A stretch of DNA of 48,315 nucleotides from a virus, in IMG/VR virus record IMGVR_UViG_3300025132_000062, positions 1 through 48,315 of that record. One strand, given 5' to 3'. Shown one piece after another: positions 48,304-48,315 of this stretch. Each line of letters begins with the position of its first letter. The stretch's first letter is position 1. The position numbers were made by a program, and so were the translations under genes. The notes under the pieces are model-generated. The model did not search any database and was not told the DNA's origin. It saw nothing but the letters and a program-made list of their open reading frames with translations.

Positions 48304-48315
48304 CTTCACCCCCTA

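Overview
This window is tailed-phage DNA. It is AT-rich and densely packed with small genes. Many junctions are ATGA or TAATG overlaps, and ribosome sites are of GGAG type. The large terminase, P22-type portal, HK97-fold-like capsid protein, GroES-like co-chaperonin, gp4-like and gp10-like head-completion proteins and S74-ended fibre resemble those of uncultured marine podovirus-type phages. The GTA-type holin and DUF1289 protein point to a proteobacterial, perhaps alphaproteobacterial, host (inference). I see no integrase, tRNA, DNA polymerase A, RNA polymerase or recognisable endolysin. The ends show no obvious terminal repeat, so completeness is unknown.

Layout. 0-2.3 kb (+): two small genes, then a translationally coupled pair (204 and 163 aa). 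A 15-bp stem-loop follows, and then a 345-bp non-coding GT-rich array with strict 5-nt periodicity. 2.3-5.2 kb (-): small terminase subunit, C5 cytosine methyltransferase with a repetitive target-recognition region, and two small genes. 5.2-7.2 kb (+): PD-(D/E)XK exonuclease, DUF3310 protein and tiny genes. 7.3-8.5 kb (-): Sak4-like recombinase ATPase and DUF669 ssDNA-binding protein, ended by twin terminators. 8.6-12.1 kb (+): HTH regulator divergent from Sak4, primase-polymerase/helicase, membrane protein, nuclease-like protein and holin. 12.3-46.4 kb (-): the virion operons, read right to left: terminase, portal, co-chaperonin, scaffold and capsid, then a strong terminator and a new promoter, then head-completion proteins, a cluster of tiny polybasic proteins, fibre and large internal-virion-like proteins. 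46.4-48.3 kb (-): an early-type region of short genes, a candidate small RNA with its own promoter and terminator, and five copies of a ~60-nt intergenic module next to promoters.

How the parts fit. The exonuclease, Sak4-like ATPase and DUF669 protein look like a recombination/annealing set working with the primase-helicase on replication forks. The structural operon assembles a podovirus-like particle.

The most unusual element is the array at 1639-1983. Units start with GGCAG and are built of pentamers of form K-Y-N-N-G: 51 of 55 pentamers end in G. Each unit ends with a 4-nt remainder, so unit lengths are 39, 44 or 54 nt (5n+4), apart from one of 43. It lies directly downstream of a protein whose motifs resemble the RAMP/Cas7 fold. 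A guide-like nucleic acid read in 5-nt steps is a reasoned hypothesis, not something the sequence proves.
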